64,000 bases of DNA from Lentzea aerocolonigenes (GCF_000974445.1 NZ_BBOJ01000006.1:124001-188000); one strand, 5' to 3'. Shown: positions 1-11,881, counted from the first letter of the stretch. Notes: generated by a model from the sequence alone, not told the origin. Numbers and translations: made by a program.

Positions 1-7
1 GACACTG

Positions 8-385
8 ATGCGTTTCGACCCGTTCCGCGAACTCGACCGGCTTTCCGAACAGACGGTCCGCACGCCGCGTGCGCTGCCGATGGAGGCGTTCCGCCGCAGC
101 GAGGAGTGCGTCGTCGCGCTCGACCTTCCCGGTGTGGACAGTGCGGACGTCGACGTGACCGTGGAACGCAACGTGGTCACGGTCAAGGCGACGCGGCACC
201 CGTTGCGGCAGGAGAACGACGAGGTGCTGATCGACGAACGTCCGCACGGCGAGTTCAGCCGCCAGTTCTTCCTCGGCGACATGCTCGACGCCGGCAACCT
301 GTCCGCCGACTTCGACCGCGGCGTGCTCGTGCTGACGATTCCGGTCGCCGAGTCCAGCAAGCCTCGCAAGATCGAGATCTCCTGA
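8..385 (+). CDS. Hsp20/alpha-crystallin small heat-shock protein
   Basis: A 125-residue small heat-shock protein, an ATP-independent cytoplasmic holdase that keeps unfolding proteins soluble until DnaK or ClpB act on them. The start MRFDPFRELDRL is the usual Hsp20 N-terminus. The alpha-crystallin domain runs from about residue 28 to 120 and includes the segment VALDLPGVDSADVDVTVE and the late GVLVLTIPV, which matches the conserved G-x-L motif. The C-terminus is short. It is the first complete gene of a plus-strand operon that continues into DnaK; anything further upstream lies outside the window, so the promoter is not seen. Family assignment is firm; the partner relationship is inferred from the operon. 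Confidence 0.92.
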   Translation: MRFDPFRELDRLSEQTVRTPRALPMEAFRRSEECVVALDLPGVDSADVDVTVERNVVTVKATRHPLRQENDEVLIDERPHGEFSRQFFLGDMLDAGNLSADFDRGVLVLTIPVAESSKPRKIEIS

Positions 386-395
386 GGAGACACTG

Positions 396-905
396 ATGAC
401 CACGCAGCACTCAGGCGCGCACGCGCGTACGACGACCTCTGCCGGCCAGCGGCGGACGATCGCGTCGTTCACCAACTACCGCGACGCCGAACGGGCCGTG
501 GATTTCCTGTCGGACAACAAGTTCCCGGTCGACCGCACCGCGATCATCGGCAACGACGTCCGCATGGTCGAGCAGGTCGTCGGCCGGATGAACTGGGGCC
601 GCGCACTGCTCAACGGCGCCGTGTCCGGTGCCATCCCCGGCCTGCTGTTCGGCTGGATCTTCGGCCTGTTCGACCTCATCAACCCACTCGTCACCTCCTT
701 GACGCTGGCCCTGTACGGCCTGGTGTTCGGTGCGATCATCGGCGCGATCATCGGGGCGATCTCCTACGGGATGCAGCGCGGCCGGCGTGACTTCAGTTCC
801 GTCACCGCGATGGTGCCGAGCCGGTACGACCTCGTCGTGGACGAGGAGGTCGCCGGTGAGGCGCAGCAGCTGCTGGCCAAGCTGGGCGCCGGGAGTGGTT
901 CCTGA
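396..905 (+). CDS. general stress protein with glycine-zipper membrane segment (YflT-like)
   Basis: A 169-residue protein with an N-terminal alpha/beta segment (about residues 22-65, beginning [20 protein letters not shown]) that resembles the YflT/GSP17M heat-induced stress-protein domain. A long hydrophobic glycine-rich part follows (about 70-130) with repeated GAIIGAI units, typical of a glycine-zipper membrane region. The C-terminal segment ([17 protein letters not shown]) is soluble. The start ATG follows GAGGAG by a suitable distance, and the stop overlaps the dnaK start (TGATG), so translation is coupled. Its position between Hsp20 and DnaK suggests a membrane-associated stress role. 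The exact biochemical function of the family is not known. Confidence 0.8.
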   Translation: MTTQHSGAHARTTTSAGQRRTIASFTNYRDAERAVDFLSDNKFPVDRTAIIGNDVRMVEQVVGRMNWGRALLNGAVSGAIPGLLFGWIFGLFDLINPLVTSLTLALYGLVFGAIIGAIIGAISYGMQRGRRDFSSVTAMVPSRYDLVVDEEVAGEAQQLLAKLGAGSGS

Positions 906-2779
906 TGGCCAAGGCAGTCGGAATCGACCTGGGCACGACGAACTCCGCGATCGCGGTGATGGAGGGCGGCCAGCCCACCGTGATCCCGAACGCGGAAGGG
1001 TCCCGCACTACCCCGTCCGTCGTGGCCTTCACCGAGAGCGGCGAACGGCTGGTCGGCCAGCTGGCGAAGCGCCAGGCGATCCTGAACCCCAAGGGCACGA
1101 TCTACTCGGCGAAGCGTTTCGTCGGCCGCCGCTTCGAGGAGGTCAGCGAGGAGGCCGCGACCGTCACGTTCGACGTGGTCGAAGGCCCGAACGGCTCCGT
1201 GCGCTTCCAGGTGCGGGGCAAGCCGTACGCGCCGGAGGAGATCAGCGCGCAGGTGCTGCGCAAGCTGGTCGACGACGCGTCGAACTACCTCGGCGAGAAG
1301 GTGCGGGAGGCCGTGATAACGGTGCCCGCGTACTTCAACGACTCGCAACGTCAGGCCACCAAGGACGCCGGCAAGATCGCCGGGCTGGAGGTCCTGCGGA
1401 TCATCAACGAGCCGACGGCCGCCGCGCTCGCCTACGGGCTGGACAAGAAGGAGCACGAGACGGTGCTCGTGTTCGACCTCGGCGGTGGCACGTTCGACGT
1501 GTCGCTGCTCGACGTCGGCGACGGCGTGGTCGAGGTCCGTTCGACCTCCGGCGACACCCACCTGGGCGGCGACGACTTCGACCGCAGGCTGGTGGACCAC
1601 CTGGCGGACAAGTTCAAGAACGACACCGGTATCGACCTGCGCACCGACCCGCAGGCCCTGCAACGGCTCTACGAGGCCGCGGAGAAGGCCAAGGTCGAGC
1701 TCAGCTCGGTCACCCAGACGCAGGTGAGCCTGCCGTTCATCACCGCCGACTCCGACGGCCCCAAACACCTGACCGAGACCGTCACGCGGTCGACGTTCGA
1801 GCAGATCACGGCCGACCTGGTGGAGCGCTGCCTCGGCCCGGTCGAGCAGGCCATGGCCGACGGCAAGGTGTCCGCGAACGACATCGACGAGGTCATCCTC
1901 GTCGGCGGTTCGACCAGGATCCCGGCCGTGCAGAAGCTCGTCCGCCGCCTCACGGGCGGCAAGGACCCGAACATGAGCGTCAACCCGGACGAGGTCGTGG
2001 CACTCGGTGCCGCCGTCCAGGCCGGTGTGCTCAAGGGCGAGGTCAAGGACGTGCTGCTGCTCGACGTGACCCCGCTGTCGCTGGGCGTGGAGACCCGCGG
2101 CGGCGTCATGACCCGGATCATCGAGCGCAACACGACGATCCCGGCCCGCCGCTCCGAGGTGTTCTCGACCGCCGAGGACAACCAGCCCGCCGTGGACATC
2201 GTCGTGCTGCAGGGCGAACGCGAACGCGCGGCCGACAACCGCGTGCTGGGCCGGTTCCAGCTCACCGGGATCAGGCCCGCGCCGCGCGGTGAACCGCAGA
2301 TCGAGGTCACCTTCGACATCGACGCCAACGGCATCCTCAACGTGACCGCCCGGGACAAGGACACCGGCGCGGAACAGGGCATCACCATCAGCGAGAGCTC
2401 GAACCTCGACACGTCCGAGATCGAGAGGATGGTGACCGACGCCCAGGCGCACCAGGCGGAGGACCAGCGGCTGCGCGAAGCCGTGGACGCCCGCAACACC
2501 CTGGACTCGATCGCCTACCAGGTCGAGAAGACCTTGTCGGACCTCGGCGACAACGCCCCGTCGCACGAGCGTGCCCGTGCCGAGCTGCTGATCTCCGACG
2601 CCCGCGAGGCGCTGAAGTCGGAGGCACCGGTGGAGCGCGTGCGCGAGCTGACCGACGAGCTGACACAGGTCCTGCAGGGCCTGCAGGTGGCGCGGTCGTC
2701 CGGTCCCCCGCCCGCATCGGAGCAGGGTTCGTCCTCGTCGGAGGACGACGTCGTCGACGCCGACTTCGATCGGGTGTAG
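905..2779 (+). CDS. dnaK: molecular chaperone DnaK (Hsp70)
   Basis: A 624-residue Hsp70 that binds hydrophobic peptide segments under ATP control with DnaJ and GrpE. The nucleotide-binding domain begins with the hallmark [17 protein letters not shown] and contains the second Hsp70 signature [14 protein letters not shown] (about residues 190-203) and the third [14 protein letters not shown] (about 330). The linker [13 protein letters not shown] precedes the substrate-binding domain, and the tail ends in an acidic [12 protein letters not shown] like other actinobacterial DnaKs. The ATG overlaps the preceding stop by TGATG. An actinomycete usually has its main dnaK-grpE-dnaJ-hspR operon elsewhere, so this may be a second copy; that cannot be tested from the window. 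Confidence 0.98.
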   Translation: MAKAVGIDLGTTNSAIAVMEGGQPTVIPNAEGSRTTPSVVAFTESGERLVGQLAKRQAILNPKGTIYSAKRFVGRRFEEVSEEAATVTFDVVEGPNGSVRFQVRGKPYAPEEISAQVLRKLVDDASNYLGEKVREAVITVPAYFNDSQRQATKDAGKIAGLEVLRIINEPTAAALAYGLDKKEHETVLVFDLGGGTFDVSLLDVGDGVVEVRSTSGDTHLGGDDFDRRLVDHLADKFKNDTGIDLRTDPQALQRLYEAAEKAKVELSSVTQTQVSLPFITADSDGPKHLTETVTRSTFEQITADLVERCLGPVEQAMADGKVSANDIDEVILVGGSTRIPAVQKLVRRLTGGKDPNMSVNPDEVVALGAAVQAGVLKGEVKDVLLLDVTPLSLGVETRGGVMTRIIERNTTIPARRSEVFSTAEDNQPAVDIVVLQGERERAADNRVLGRFQLTGIRPAPRGEPQIEVTFDIDANGILNVTARDKDTGAEQGITISESSNLDTSEIERMVTDAQAHQAEDQRLREAVDARNTLDSIAYQVEKTLSDLGDNAPSHERARAELLISDAREALKSEAPVERVRELTDELTQVLQGLQVARSSGPPPASEQGSSSSEDDVVDADFDRV

Positions 2780-2782
2780 CCG

Positions 2783-3283
2783 ATGACCACCCAGGGGAAC
2801 GCCGCGAACTCCGCCCCCGAGGTCGCGGCCGAGAACGGGACCGGCGCCGCTCCCCCCGCGACGCCGGTCCCGGAGCTCGCCGAGCTGGAGGACCGCTGGC
2901 TGCGTGCAGTGGCCGAGCTGGACAACGTGCGCAAGCGCTACGGCCGTGAGCTGGACCGGGAACGAACCGCCGAACGCGCACGGGTGGCGTCGGCGTGGCT
3001 GCCCGTGCTCGACAACCTCGAGCTGGCACTGGGCCACGCGTCCGACGACGCGTTCACCGAGGGCGTGCGGGCGATCCGCGACCAGGCGGTCGAGGTGCTC
3101 GCCCGGCTCGGCTACCCGCGCCAGGACGCGACCGGCGTGCCGTTCGACCCCAACCTGCACGAGGTGGTGACCGTGCTGGACGACCCGGACGCACCGCCCA
3201 GCACAGTCGTGCGCGTGCTGCGGCCCGGCTACGGCGTCCTCCGCCCGGCCGCGGTCGCCGTCTCCCGTGCCGCGCGGGAGTGA
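2783..3283 (+). CDS. grpE: nucleotide exchange factor GrpE
   Basis: A 166-residue GrpE, which releases ADP from DnaK. The N-terminus is a low-complexity tail rich in Ala, Pro and Glu (to about residue 33), followed by the long dimerising helix LEDRWLRAVAELDNVRKRY. The C-terminal beta domain includes the family signature around FDPNLHEVV (about residues 120-128) and ends with VLRPAAVAVS. At 166 residues it is at the short end for actinobacterial GrpE, mainly because the N-terminal tail is short. It starts three bases after the dnaK stop and is followed at once by dnaJ, which supports joint translation. Confidence 0.95.
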   Translation: MTTQGNAANSAPEVAAENGTGAAPPATPVPELAELEDRWLRAVAELDNVRKRYGRELDRERTAERARVASAWLPVLDNLELALGHASDDAFTEGVRAIRDQAVEVLARLGYPRQDATGVPFDPNLHEVVTVLDDPDAPPSTVVRVLRPGYGVLRPAAVAVSRAARE

Positions 3284-4179
<896 letters not shown>

Positions 4180-4180
<1 letters not shown>

Positions 4181-4463
4181 TGTACCCGCTGACCAAACCC
4201 GTCCGGCTGAGCACGAACCGCGTGTCCGCCCACACCGGACTGCACCCGGAGCTGGTCCGCCGGTTCGCCGCGCTCGGGCTGATCGAGTGCGCGGCCGATG
4301 AGACCGGACGGCTGTGGTTCCCGCCGGAGACCGTCGCCCGCATCGCGCGGATCCAGCGGCTGCGCAGCGGGTTGTCGCTCAACTACACCTCGGTCGGGCT
4401 CGTGCTGGATTTGCTCGACCGGATCCGTGTCCTGGAAGCACAAGCACGCGGGAGTGATCGACG

Positions 4464-4473
<10 letters not shown>
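4180..4473 (+). CDS. chaperone modulator CbpM / MerR-type HTH protein
   Basis: A 97-residue MerR-like helix-turn-helix protein. The segment [21 protein letters not shown] (read in part) matches the MerR/CbpM recognition region, and [18 protein letters not shown] the wing and following helix. CbpM binds the J domain of CbpA and lowers its activity; the related HspR represses heat-shock operons through HAIR elements. Either role is possible here. The ATG at 4180 is preferred over GTG 4177 because GAGGGGG lies five bases before it, and it overlaps the dnaJ stop (TGATG). The 3' end overlaps clpB by ten bases. No HAIR inverted repeat was noticed in the visible upstream sequence. Confidence 0.8.
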
Positions 4474-7087
<2,614 letters not shown>

Positions 7088-7091
<4 letters not shown>

Positions 7092-7519
7092 CCATCGAGT
7101 GTCAGAACTGCGGCAAGAAGAACCGCGTTCCCGCTGCCGCACAAGGCAAACCCAAGTGCGGCAACTGCGGGCAGCCGCTCCCCTGGATCGCCGACGCGCT
7201 CGACGACACCTTCGCCGCGGTCGCCGAGCAGGCGGACGTCCCGGTGCTGGTCGACCTGTGGGCGACGTGGTGCGGGCCGTGCCGGATGGTCAGTCCGGTG
7301 CTGGACCAGCTCGCCCGCGAACGGGCGGGCGACATCAAGCTCGTGCGGGTCGACGTCGATCGCGCACCTCAACTCTCGCAACGGTTCGAGGTGCGTGCGG
7401 TGCCCACGTTGCTGATCTTGCGCCACGGCGAGGTGATCGCCAGGCAACCGGGTGCGCTGCCCGCGCCCCAGCTGCGCGCCTGGCTGGACCAGGCGCTCAC
7501 CCCGGAGGTGAAAACATGA
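7088..7519 (+). CDS. thioredoxin 2 (TrxC type, zinc-binding N-terminus)
   Basis: A 143-residue thioredoxin of the TrxC type. The N-terminal zinc ribbon uses CxxC pairs at residues 5-8 and 24-27 (ECQNCG and KCGNCG). The thioredoxin fold carries the active site WCGPC (about 61-65) and the cis-proline segment [10 protein letters not shown]. It reduces protein disulfides in the cytoplasm; in E. coli TrxC responds to oxidative stress and its zinc centre senses oxidation. Here it follows clpB with an ATGA overlap, so thiol repair and disaggregation are co-expressed. The nearby flavoprotein at 8179-9858 may or may not be its reductase, because that protein lacks the usual redox cysteines. Confidence 0.95.
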
Positions 7520-7941
7520 TCAACCGTTCCCTGTTGCGGCAGCTGCCCGCGCGCGTCACCACCGGCGCGTACGTGCTCAACTCGGGCCTGGGCAAGCTGC
7601 ACGCCGACCAGGAGGCCGCCGAGTCGATGCAGGGCTGGGCCGCGAGCACCTATCCGGTGCTGGGCAAGCTCGATCCCAAGCAGTTCGCCACCTTGCTGGC
7701 GGCCGGGGAGATCGCGACCGGTGTCGCTCTGCTGGTGCCGTTCGTGCCCGCGATGGTCGCCGGTGCGGCACTCACGGGGTTCGCCGGCGCGTTGCTCGGC
7801 CTCTACCTGAGGACACCGGGCATGCGGAAGGAACGGAGCCTGCGTCCGACCGAGGAGGGCACCTCGCTCGCGAAGGACGTGTGGCTGCTGGGCATCGGAC
7901 TGTCTCTGGTGCTCGACGACGCGACTCGGGAGGACCGATGA
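7516..7941 (+). CDS. DoxX-like membrane protein
   Basis: A 141-residue membrane protein starting at an ATG that overlaps the thioredoxin stop. Hydrophobic segments are seen at about residues 60-80 (FATLLAAGEIATGVALLVPF), 82-100 (AMVAGAALTGFAGALLGLYL) and 120-134 (VWLLGIGLSLVL), with an amphipathic N-terminal stretch containing VLNSGLGKL. The pattern and the AGEIATGVALL segment resemble DoxX-family proteins, small membrane proteins linked to respiratory or redox functions; in mycobacteria DoxX works with superoxide dismutase and thiosulfate sulfurtransferase. Its exact role here is not known. The operon setting suggests a part in redox stress at the membrane. Confidence 0.7.
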   Translation: MINRSLLRQLPARVTTGAYVLNSGLGKLHADQEAAESMQGWAASTYPVLGKLDPKQFATLLAAGEIATGVALLVPFVPAMVAGAALTGFAGALLGLYLRTPGMRKERSLRPTEEGTSLAKDVWLLGIGLSLVLDDATREDR

Positions 7942-8201
7942 CCACCGTCGTGGACGAACATCTCGCCCTGGTGCGGGAAGTGGTACCGCAGACCCCGCAG
8001 GGCTGCCGGGAATGTCTCATCGCCCGCACGCCCTGGGTCCACTTGCGACTGTGCCTGACCTGTGGCCACGTGGGCTGCTGCGACTCCTCGCCGATGAAGC
8101 ACGCCCGCCGGCACGCGTTCGCGGGCGGCCACCCGATCGTGCGGTCCTTCGAACCCGGCGAGAACTGGCGGTGGTGCTATGTCCACGAAGCTTTCGTCTG
8201 A
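7938..8201 (+). CDS. UBP-type zinc finger protein
   Basis: An 87-residue protein consisting almost wholly of a UBP-type (ZnF-UBP) zinc finger. The visible ligands are CRECL, the CLTCGHVGCCDSS block, and the two His-containing segments KHARRHAF and GGHPIV. In eukaryotes the fold binds the C-terminal GG of ubiquitin; in bacteria its ligand is unknown. The ATG at 7938 overlaps the DoxX stop (ATGA), and the 3' end overlaps the following flavoprotein gene by 23 bases. The pairing of this zinc finger with a cNMP-binding/thioredoxin-reductase-like protein recurs in actinobacteria to my knowledge, so the two probably act together. Confidence 0.85.
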   Translation: MTTVVDEHLALVREVVPQTPQGCRECLIARTPWVHLRLCLTCGHVGCCDSSPMKHARRHAFAGGHPIVRSFEPGENWRWCYVHEAFV

Positions 8202-9858
8202 GTCGTCGGAATCCGGGGTACTGGAGACACCGGACGAACACGGGGCGTTCCCCCGCCTCGACGACGAGCAGATCGACCAGCTCGCGCGGTACGGAACCAG
8301 GCGCCCCGTGAGAGAAGGCGAGGTCCTGTACTCCGAGGGCGACCGCGGCCACGACTTCTTCGTGATCGTCAGCGGGCTGGTGCACGTGCTGGAGAACGGT
8401 CAGGTCGTGCGGGTGCACGGGCCGCGGCGGTTTCTCGGCGAGCTCGGTCTCCTGGAAGGACAACCGTCGTTCGCCTCGGCCGTGGTCGCCGAGCCCGGTG
8501 AGGTGGTCCAGCTGACGACCGACGAGCTGCGTTCGTTGGTGCACGACGATCCGGTGCTGGGGGACGTGATCCTGCGCGCGTACCTGATGCGGCGCGCGGT
8601 GCTCATCGGCCGCGGCGGCGGACTGCAGATCATCGGGTCGTGCTTCTCCCCCGACACCAAGCGGCTGCTGGAGTTCGCCGCCCGCAACCGGATTCCGCAC
8701 CGGCTGGTCGACACCGACAAGGACGACCACGCCGAGGAACTGCTGCGCCGGTTCGGCGTGGCCACCGACGAAACACCCGTGGTGGTCGTGCCTGGCGGCC
8801 AGACGCTGCGCAACCCCAGCAACCGGAAGCTCGCGCAGACACTCGGCCTGCACTCGTCCACCCCTCCGAGCGACGTGACCGATCTGCTGGTGGTGGGCGC
8901 GGGACCCGGCGGGCTCGCGGCCGTCGTCTACGGCGCGGCGGACGGGCTCGGTGTCGTGGCCGTCGACTCGGTCGCGGCCGGTGGCCAGGCCGGGACGACG
9001 TCGCGGATCGAGAACTACCTGGGTTTCCCCGCCGGCATCTCCGGCCCCGAGCTGGCCGAACGCGCGGTGCTGCAGGCGGAGAAGTTCGGCGTGCCGGTGA
9101 ACGTGTCGGTGGAGGCGGTCTCGTTCTCCCCGCGTGACGGCCACTACGTGGTGGGCTTCGACGACTCCTCCGAGGTCCGGACGCGGTCGCTGGTGATCGC
9201 GACCGGCGCGCGCTACCGCAAGCTCAGCCTGCCGCGGCTCGCCGACTTCGAGTCCACCAGCGTGTACTACGCCGCCACGATCCACGAAGCTCGCGAGTGT
9301 CAGGCGAACCCGGTCGCGATCGTCGGCGGGGGCAACTCGGGTGGCCAGGCGGCCGTGTTCCTCGCCGACCGGGTACCCGGCGTCCACCTGGTGGTGCGCG
9401 ACGCCGATCTGAACAAGAACATGTCCCGCTATCTGGTCGACCGCGTGCTGCGCCATCCGCGGATCGAGGTGTTGCTGCACCACGAGGTCGTGGAGCTGCT
9501 CGGCGACAACCAGGTCGAGGGCGTGGTCGTGGAGGACAACCAGAACCACCACCGGCGCACGCTGCAGGTGCGGGCGCTGTTCGTGTTCATCGGCGCGACC
9601 CCTTGCACCGCATGGCTTTCGCGACTGGTTGCACTTGACGAGGACGGCTTCGTGCTGACCGGCGAGCACGTCGCGAACGGCGACACCTGGTGGCACAAGG
9701 GCAGAAGGCCGTTCCCGCTGGAGACGAACAGACCGGGTGTGTTCGCCATCGGGGACGTGCGCAGCGGTTCCATCAAACGGGTCGGCTCCGCCGTCGGTGA
9801 GGGAGCGATGGTGGTCCGGCTCGTCCACGAACACCTCTCGTTCGGAGCGACGACATGA
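8179..9858 (+). CDS. fusion flavoprotein: cNMP-binding domain, thioredoxin-like spacer, thioredoxin-reductase-like domain
   Basis: A 559-residue three-part protein. Residues about 25-145 form a cyclic-nucleotide-binding-type beta roll (VREGEVLYSEGDRGHDFFVIVSG is the hallmark region, read in parts). Residues about 150-225 look like a thioredoxin/glutaredoxin-like spacer with no CxxC. Residues about 233-559 form a thioredoxin-reductase-like flavoprotein with the FAD site VVGAGPGGLAA (about 238), the NAD(P)H site IVGGGNSGGQAA, and the FAD motif GVFAIGDVR near the end. Where true thioredoxin reductases have CATC, this protein reads YYAATIHEA, so the redox disulfide is missing. It probably transfers electrons from NADPH through FAD to a partner by another route, perhaps under nucleotide control. 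It overlaps both neighbours. Confidence 0.88.
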   Translation: MSTKLSSESSESGVLETPDEHGAFPRLDDEQIDQLARYGTRRPVREGEVLYSEGDRGHDFFVIVSGLVHVLENGQVVRVHGPRRFLGELGLLEGQPSFASAVVAEPGEVVQLTTDELRSLVHDDPVLGDVILRAYLMRRAVLIGRGGGLQIIGSCFSPDTKRLLEFAARNRIPHRLVDTDKDDHAEELLRRFGVATDETPVVVVPGGQTLRNPSNRKLAQTLGLHSSTPPSDVTDLLVVGAGPGGLAAVVYGAADGLGVVAVDSVAAGGQAGTTSRIENYLGFPAGISGPELAERAVLQAEKFGVPVNVSVEAVSFSPRDGHYVVGFDDSSEVRTRSLVIATGARYRKLSLPRLADFESTSVYYAATIHEARECQANPVAIVGGGNSGGQAAVFLADRVPGVHLVVRDADLNKNMSRYLVDRVLRHPRIEVLLHHEVVELLGDNQVEGVVVEDNQNHHRRTLQVRALFVFIGATPCTAWLSRLVALDEDGFVLTGEHVANGDTWWHKGRRPFPLETNRPGVFAIGDVRSGSIKRVGSAVGEGAMVVRLVHEHLSFGATT

Positions 9859-10778
9859 CGTGGTGGCGGATCTTCCTGGCCGGTCTCGTGCTGTGGCTGC
9901 TGGCGGTCGCGATCACGTACCTGACCGGCAACCCGATCCTGATCCCGACCCTGGTGCTGCTGGGCAGCTTCCTCGTGCCGGTGACGTTCGTGACGTGGGC
10001 GTTCGGGCGCCGCGATACCGGGGAGATCACGGCGGAGCTGGTGTTCCGCACGTTCGTCGTCGGCGGCGTGCTCGGGGTGCTCGGTGCGTCCGTGCTGGAG
10101 GCGTACCTGCTCCACCCGTCGCCGTGGATGTACGTCGGCGTGGGACTGATCGAAGAGGCCGTCAAGCTGGCGGCGCTGGCGCTGCTCACCCGGCACCTCG
10201 CGGTGAAATCCACCCGCGACGGGATGATCCTCGGCGCCTCGGTCGGCTTCGGGTTCTCCGCCTTCGAGTCCGCCGGCTACGCACTGACGTCGCTGTTCAC
10301 CGACTCCGGACTGTCGCTCAGCAACCTGGTGACCACCGAGATCCTGCGCGGCCTGCTGGCACCCGTCGGGCACGGCCTGTGGACCGCGATCCTCGGAGGC
10401 ACGCTCTTCGCGTGGAGCACCAGGCGTCACTTCGTGCTGACCTGGCCGCTGGTGCTCGCCTTCCTCGGGGTGTCGGCGCTGCACGCACTGTGGGACTCGA
10501 TGTCGATGATCGCGGTGCTCGTGACCCTGGCCCTGACCGGCGAACCGTGGCAGTACCAGCTGCTCCTGCGCGGCGCCCTCCCGGAGCCGACCCCGTCCCA
10601 GGTCGCCGTGTACACGACCACGAACTGGCTCGGCCTGGCGCTGATCTCGGTCATCGGCCTGCTGTGGCTGTGGTCGATGGCCCGCCAGGCGCGCCGGGAG
10701 CGGCGCGCGCCGTCTCCCCTCTACCGCATCCGCACCGGCCCGTTCGCCATGACCGGGCAGGAAGGAGAAAGCCGATGA
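9855..10778 (+). CDS. PrsW-family intramembrane metalloprotease
   Basis: A 307-residue polytopic membrane protein with roughly eight hydrophobic segments (first at residues 5-22, last near 265-285). It contains the PrsW/CAAX-type glutamate motif in GLIEEAVKLAAL (about residue 97-108) and a second conserved region with His in APVGHGLWTAILG and LHALWD, consistent with metal ligands. PrsW in Bacillus subtilis cleaves the anti-sigma factor RsiW to start the SigW response. No anti-sigma factor is visible nearby, so the substrate is unknown. It overlaps the flavoprotein stop and the DUF2267 start by four bases each, placing it in the same operon. Confidence 0.85.
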   Translation: MTWWRIFLAGLVLWLLAVAITYLTGNPILIPTLVLLGSFLVPVTFVTWAFGRRDTGEITAELVFRTFVVGGVLGVLGASVLEAYLLHPSPWMYVGVGLIEEAVKLAALALLTRHLAVKSTRDGMILGASVGFGFSAFESAGYALTSLFTDSGLSLSNLVTTEILRGLLAPVGHGLWTAILGGTLFAWSTRRHFVLTWPLVLAFLGVSALHALWDSMSMIAVLVTLALTGEPWQYQLLLRGALPEPTPSQVAVYTTTNWLGLALISVIGLLWLWSMARQARRERRAPSPLYRIRTGPFAMTGQEGESR

Positions 10779-11197
10779 GCGACACCGGCTTCGCACCGTT
10801 CACCGCCACCGTCGACAAGACCAACCGGATGCTGCACGAGATCGAGGAGGCGTTCGGCTGGCCACGCGAGCGCCGCAACCAGTCCTACGCAGCACTGCGC
10901 GGCGTCCTGCACGCGTTGCGAGACCGGCTGACCGTGCAGGAGGCCGCGCACCTCGGGGCCCAGCTGCCGATGCTGGTGCGCGGCATCTACTACGAGGGCT
11001 GGCGCCCAGCCGAGGTGCCGATCAAGATGCACCACGACGAGTTCGTCGACCGGGTCCGGCACGACTTCGTGTACGACGCCGACGTCGACGAGGTCGTCCG
11101 GACGGTGTCGAACGTACTGCGCGCCCACATCACCGAGGGCGAGTGGGAGGACGTCAAGGCGTCAATGCCCAAGGACCTCGCGGGCGTGCTGCCGTGA
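10775..11197 (+). CDS. DUF2267 protein
   Basis: A 140-residue helical protein of the DUF2267 family. Two similar helical repeats are visible: one around AALRGVLHALRDRLTVQEAAHLGAQLPMLVRGIYYEGW and a second from about residue 85 with VVRTVSNVLRAHITEGEWEDVKASMPKDL (both cited by their ends). The family is common in stress and dormancy neighbourhoods of actinobacteria but has no established activity. The ATG overlaps the PrsW-like stop. It is the last gene of the operon that begins with Hsp20. A second DUF2267 gene lies on the minus strand at 12243-12599. Confidence 0.85.
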   Translation: MSDTGFAPFTATVDKTNRMLHEIEEAFGWPRERRNQSYAALRGVLHALRDRLTVQEAAHLGAQLPMLVRGIYYEGWRPAEVPIKMHHDEFVDRVRHDFVYDADVDEVVRTVSNVLRAHITEGEWEDVKASMPKDLAGVLP

Positions 11198-11201
11198 ACG
11201 C

Positions 11202-11357
11202 CTAGCCCGCCGACTCGGGACCGAGCAGCTGCGAACCGTCGCCCCGGCACTCCTTCAGGTGGTCGCTGAGCGCGATCGTCAGCCGTTCCTCAGTCACCGC
11301 CCACACGTGCGTCACCGTGCACCAGGGGCACGTGCGCTTCCGCATTTCCAGACCCAT
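11202..11357 (-). CDS. small CPWC zinc-knuckle protein (51 residues)
   Basis: A short minus-strand open reading frame encoding 51 residues that starts MGLEMRKRTCPWC. It has a CPWC pair (residues 10-13) and a later SDHLKEC segment, together a plausible Cys2-His-Cys zinc site. Codon third positions are strongly G/C. No Shine-Dalgarno site is seen, but a -10-like TACTCT ends six bases before the ATG, which fits a leaderless transcript. An inner ATG (MRKRTC) at 11345 is the alternative start. It lies between the end of the chaperone operon and the divergent DUF1931 gene. Function unknown; short zinc knuckles of this sort are often regulatory or nucleic-acid-binding. Confidence 0.6.
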   Translation of the reverse strand: MGLEMRKRTCPWCTVTHVWAVTEERLTIALSDHLKECRGDGSQLLGPESAG

Positions 11358-11363
11358 GGCCCG

Positions 11364-11369
11364 AGAGTA
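11364..11369 (-). promoter_or_regulatory. -10 element of a probable leaderless promoter
   Basis: On the minus strand the hexamer TACTCT fits the actinobacterial -10 consensus TANNNT and lies six bases before the ATG of the 51-residue zinc-knuckle gene. No ribosome-binding site is present between them, so transcription may begin at the start codon. Confidence 0.4.
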
Positions 11370-11383
11370 CCGAGGAGCCACCG

Positions 11384-11824
11384 ATGCCTGTCATGAACGT
11401 GACCAGGTTCGAGCACTTCTTCCGCACCGCCGCCGGTCTCGACGTCGACAAGGAAGATCTCAAGCGCTACAACGAGTTCGTCGACCGCAACCTGGCTGAC
11501 CTGTACCTGATGGCCGGGGTCACGGCGAAGACGAACGGCCGGGATGTGCTGCAGCCTTACGACTTCCCGATCACCAAGGGCCTGCAGGAGCTCGTCCGCG
11601 AGTTCGAGAAGCTCTTCCCCGAGCTCGAGGACGTGCTGGACGAGATGACGTCCCGGCCGCCGGACGTCGTGCTGTCCGACGAGGCAGAGGCCTGGGTGCC
11701 GCGGGTGGCGGGTGGGGTGAGCCTGGGCCTCGCCCGCACATTCAAGATCATCGAACCGGATCTGGTGAATCCCCGGACTCGGCATTGGGACACGGCGTTC
11801 CGTCTGTTCGACCTGTTGCTGTGA
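11384..11824 (+). CDS. DUF1931 histone-fold protein
   Basis: A 146-residue protein of the DUF1931 family. The segments FEHFFRTAAGLDVDKEDLKRYNEF, YLMAGVTAKTNGRDVLQPYDFPITKGLQE and the C-terminal NPRTRHWDTAFRLFDLLL (cited by their ends) match the layout of the Thermus and Aquifex family members whose structures show two histone folds in one chain. Such pseudodimers resemble archaeal histones but lack a proven DNA-packaging role. The ATG is preceded by GAGGAG. It is divergently placed from the small zinc-knuckle gene. Function is inferred only as possible nucleic-acid binding or stress-related architecture; the family call is good. Confidence 0.85.
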   Translation: MPVMNVTRFEHFFRTAAGLDVDKEDLKRYNEFVDRNLADLYLMAGVTAKTNGRDVLQPYDFPITKGLQELVREFEKLFPELEDVLDEMTSRPPDVVLSDEAEAWVPRVAGGVSLGLARTFKIIEPDLVNPRTRHWDTAFRLFDLLL

Positions 11825-11864
11825 CGGGGTTCTCGTCCTGACGGGGTGAGGTTTGCGACCGGGC

Positions 11865-11881
11865 TCGTCCTGTCAGGACGA
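11865..11881. promoter_or_regulatory. 17-bp perfect palindrome with nearby direct repeat
   Basis: TCGTCCTG and CAGGACGA face each other across one base, and CTCGTCCTG is repeated 33 bases upstream (11832-11840). The site lies between the DUF1931 stop and the DUF5335 start. The one-base centre argues against a terminator loop, so an operator for a dimeric regulator is more likely. The regulator is unknown. Confidence 0.4.
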
